Positions 4,657 through 5,753 of a stretch of DNA of 5,753 nucleotides are shown piece by piece; the first letter of the stretch is position 1, and each line of letters begins with the position of its first letter. Origin of the DNA: Parcubacteria group bacterium CG1_02_39_15 (lineage in GTDB: Bacteria > Patescibacteriota > Minisyncoccia > Minisyncoccales > Paceibacteraceae); contig MNWE01000010.1 of NCBI GenBank assembly GCA_001872265.1, positions 1 through 5,753 of the forward strand, given 5' to 3'. The position numbers and the translations under genes are program-made. The notes under the pieces were generated by a model. It worked only from the letters and a program-made list of their open reading frames with translations. It was not told the DNA's origin and searched no databases.

Positions 4657-5151
4657 CTATAAAATCTTCAATTCAAGCTTGTCTGTCTTTGTATCATAAA
4701 CAGCAAAAGTAGCGCGATAAAAAAGCCCGGCTATGTTCCCGGGATTAACCAATCTTGTTTTGCCGATTTTTTCCTCCCAGGGTTTATGAGTATGGCCATA
4801 AAATACTAAATCATATTTTTGGCTTTTAGCTAAGTCTCTGGCAATTTCTGGAAAATGACAAAAGGCAATGTTTTTTCCCCCGAGTTTTGCCTCCCCAAAC
4901 TCCTCCCAAACTTTACTTCGGGGCAGGCTTTTGAAGGATTTTTCAGGAATTCTAGAAAAATCCGCGTCAGCTTTGCTGAAAATAATATAAGTTTTCCCTT
5001 GAAAGCTTTTCAAACCCTCTTTCAGAGTGTCTGGAAGAAAAATATCGCCACAATGAATAATGAGTTTAATCTCCTCTTTTTTAATCAAATTAACCGCCTT
5101 CTTCAAGCTCGCCACATTGTCATGAGTATCCGCAATAATCGCGATTTTCAT
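4657..5151 (-). CDS. YfcE/MJ0936-family metallophosphoesterase with altered motif III
   Basis: Members of this family are small two-metal phosphodiesterases. The 164-residue protein keeps motif I (Asp8 and His10 in ADTHDN), motif II (GD at 35-36 in HCGD), a histidine at 99 (FCHF) and motif V (GHTH at 119-122), followed by NPGN at 136-139. These match the family core and length. Motif III, normally GN-x-D with the Asn bridging both metals, reads Ser59-Lys60-Ala-Asp here, so the metal-ligand Asn is replaced by Lys. The rest of the fold looks intact, so the enzyme may be weakened, altered in metal use or non-catalytic. The ATG at 5151 is 8 bp after the upstream stop and has no Shine-Dalgarno sequence. 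It is probably co-transcribed with the TIM-barrel gene. The substrate is unknown. Confidence 0.93.
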   Translation of the reverse strand: MKIAIIADTHDNVASLKKAVNLIKKEEIKLIIHCGDIFLPDTLKEGLKSFQGKTYIIFSKADADFSRIPEKSFKSLPRSKVWEEFGEAKLGGKNIAFCHFPEIARDLAKSQKYDLVFYGHTHKPWEEKIGKTRLVNPGNIAGLFYRATFAVYDTKTDKLELKIL

Positions 5152-5159
5152 ACTGGTAT

Positions 5160-5753
5160 TTATAATTTATAAATTTTTCCCCAAGATTTTTCGGTGTCTT
5201 CTCTTGATATTGTTTCTAACGAAACATATCCTGTATAACCAACACTGTCCAATGTTTGGAAAAATTTATTGAAATCTAAATCTCCTTTCCCCAGAGCTAA
5301 ATGAGCTTCTCCCTTTAAAATCGCATCATGAAGATGAATATCTAAAATTGAATTTTTGTATTTCTTCAAAAAATCAAAAATTGATTTTAAATCTTTACCC
5401 TCCTGAAAAACATGGCCTATGTCTAATGTGAAATTTAACCAGGGCATCTTCTTTTTCAGATATATTAAGTCCTTCGGGAAACCAGGATAAGAAATTTGTG
5501 GGCCCTTCGGGATCGCCGGCACATTCTCAATCGTAAAGGTAATCTTTCCTTTATAGAGGTTTTTAATTTTTTTGAGATTTTGAATGAGCGTTTCCATTAT
5601 TGTTTCTTTTGATTCATATATGGTCGATCCGCCGCAATGAAATGTAACCAATTTCGCCTTTAAAACATCAGCCATTTTTAAAGTTTGAAGGTATAATTTT
5701 ACTGTGATTTTTCTGATTTCTGGATGAGGAGAAATTAAGCTTAGATCTACCCA
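5160..5753 (-). CDS. Xylose-isomerase-like TIM-barrel sugar phosphate isomerase/epimerase, 5' partial
   Basis: The frame runs open to the window edge, so the gene continues upstream. An internal ATG at 5675 is not the start, because the preceding 26 codons (WVDLSLISPHPEIRK and onward) match the family's second barrel unit. The 197 visible residues cover most of the barrel. Likely metal and catalytic residues are Glu76 (FTIEN), Asp111 and His114 (LDIGH), His140 and His142 (IHLHD) and Glu180 (SLET), with HLALGKGDLDF at 151-161. This is the AP-endonuclease-2/xylose-isomerase-like superfamily, which includes sugar epimerases, inosose enzymes (IolE, IolI) and endonuclease IV. GKGDLDF and the overall spacing favour the sugar-phosphate type over endonuclease IV. 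The exact substrate is unknown. It lies 8 bp ahead of the phosphoesterase gene. Confidence 0.88.
   Translation of the reverse strand, partial: WVDLSLISPHPEIRKITVKLYLQTLKMADVLKAKLVTFHCGGSTIYESKETIMETLIQNLKKIKNLYKGKITFTIENVPAIPKGPQISYPGFPKDLIYLKKKMPWLNFTLDIGHVFQEGKDLKSIFDFLKKYKNSILDIHLHDAILKGEAHLALGKGDLDFNKFFQTLDSVGYTGYVSLETISREDTEKSWGKIYKL

Noticed and set aside
4855..5172. Plus-strand open frame of 105 codons opposite the phosphoesterase gene
   Set aside because: It lies antisense to a clear family match, has no recognisable domain and no ribosome or promoter signal of its own.
5160..5180. AT-rich direct repeat-like bases at the end of the TIM-barrel gene, similar to 3535-3550
   Set aside because: The likeness is short and explained by AT-rich composition; it does not match the fmt repeats closely enough to call a copy.
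5160..5675. TIM-barrel gene starting at the ATG at 5675
   Set aside because: The frame is open to the window edge and the upstream codons (DLSLISPHPEIRK) match the family, so the gene is cut by the window, not short.

Overview
The window is an AT-rich, very compact stretch of bacterial chromosome. It probably comes from a candidate phyla radiation (Patescibacteria, Parcubacteria-like) genome. This is inferred from the look of the EF-P protein (start MLTYFDLRKG, enlarged modification loop), the near absence of intergenic space, the overlapping genes, the many lysine-rich proteins and the lack of Shine-Dalgarno sequences at every start that can be examined. TGA is used as a normal stop (positions 1577-1579 and 2041-2043), so this is not a UGA-recoding lineage. 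I see no tRNA, rRNA, CRISPR array, transposase or phage gene.

Left block (28-2367, minus strand): four tightly packed genes read leftward. They are a PadR-type winged-helix regulator, an unrecognised basic protein of 159 residues, methionyl-tRNA formyltransferase (fmt) and elongation factor P (efp). The first two overlap by 16 bp, the second and third by 4 bp (ATGA), and fmt and efp are 5 bp apart, so this looks like one operon. A small hairpin follows efp at the left edge. Two almost identical 30-bp AT-rich repeats lie inside fmt in the same frame, one at the N-terminus and one in the middle.

Divergent control point (2361-2396): padR and the rightward inositol-3-phosphate synthase gene are separated by only 29 bp. 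That gap holds a perfect 10-4-10 inverted repeat with a TAAAAT box in each arm, one per strand. A TTGACA box lies 16 bp upstream of the rightward TAAAAT. The likely reading is a PadR operator sitting on both -10 boxes. The predicted start of the rightward transcript falls at or next to the ATG, so its mRNA would be leaderless.

Centre (2397-3530, plus strand): inositol-3-phosphate synthase. A GC-richer hairpin repeat is embedded in its N-terminal codons. Its 3' end overlaps the convergent AMMECR1 gene by 23 bp.

Right block (3508-5753, minus strand): in order of transcription, a xylose-isomerase-like TIM-barrel protein cut by the window edge, a YfcE/MJ0936-type metallophosphoesterase with an altered metal-binding motif, an HD-domain phosphohydrolase and an AMMECR1-domain protein. 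Gaps are 8, 57 and 6 bp. The 57-bp gap carries an extended -10 promoter for the HD/AMMECR1 pair, again with almost no leader.

The most interesting points are the shared divergent operator linking a PadR regulator to translation genes and to inositol phosphate synthesis, two unrelated repeat families tolerated inside essential-type proteins, the apparent absence of Shine-Dalgarno initiation, and the Asn-to-Lys change in the phosphoesterase. There is no clear multi-gene novel defence or metabolic system here.
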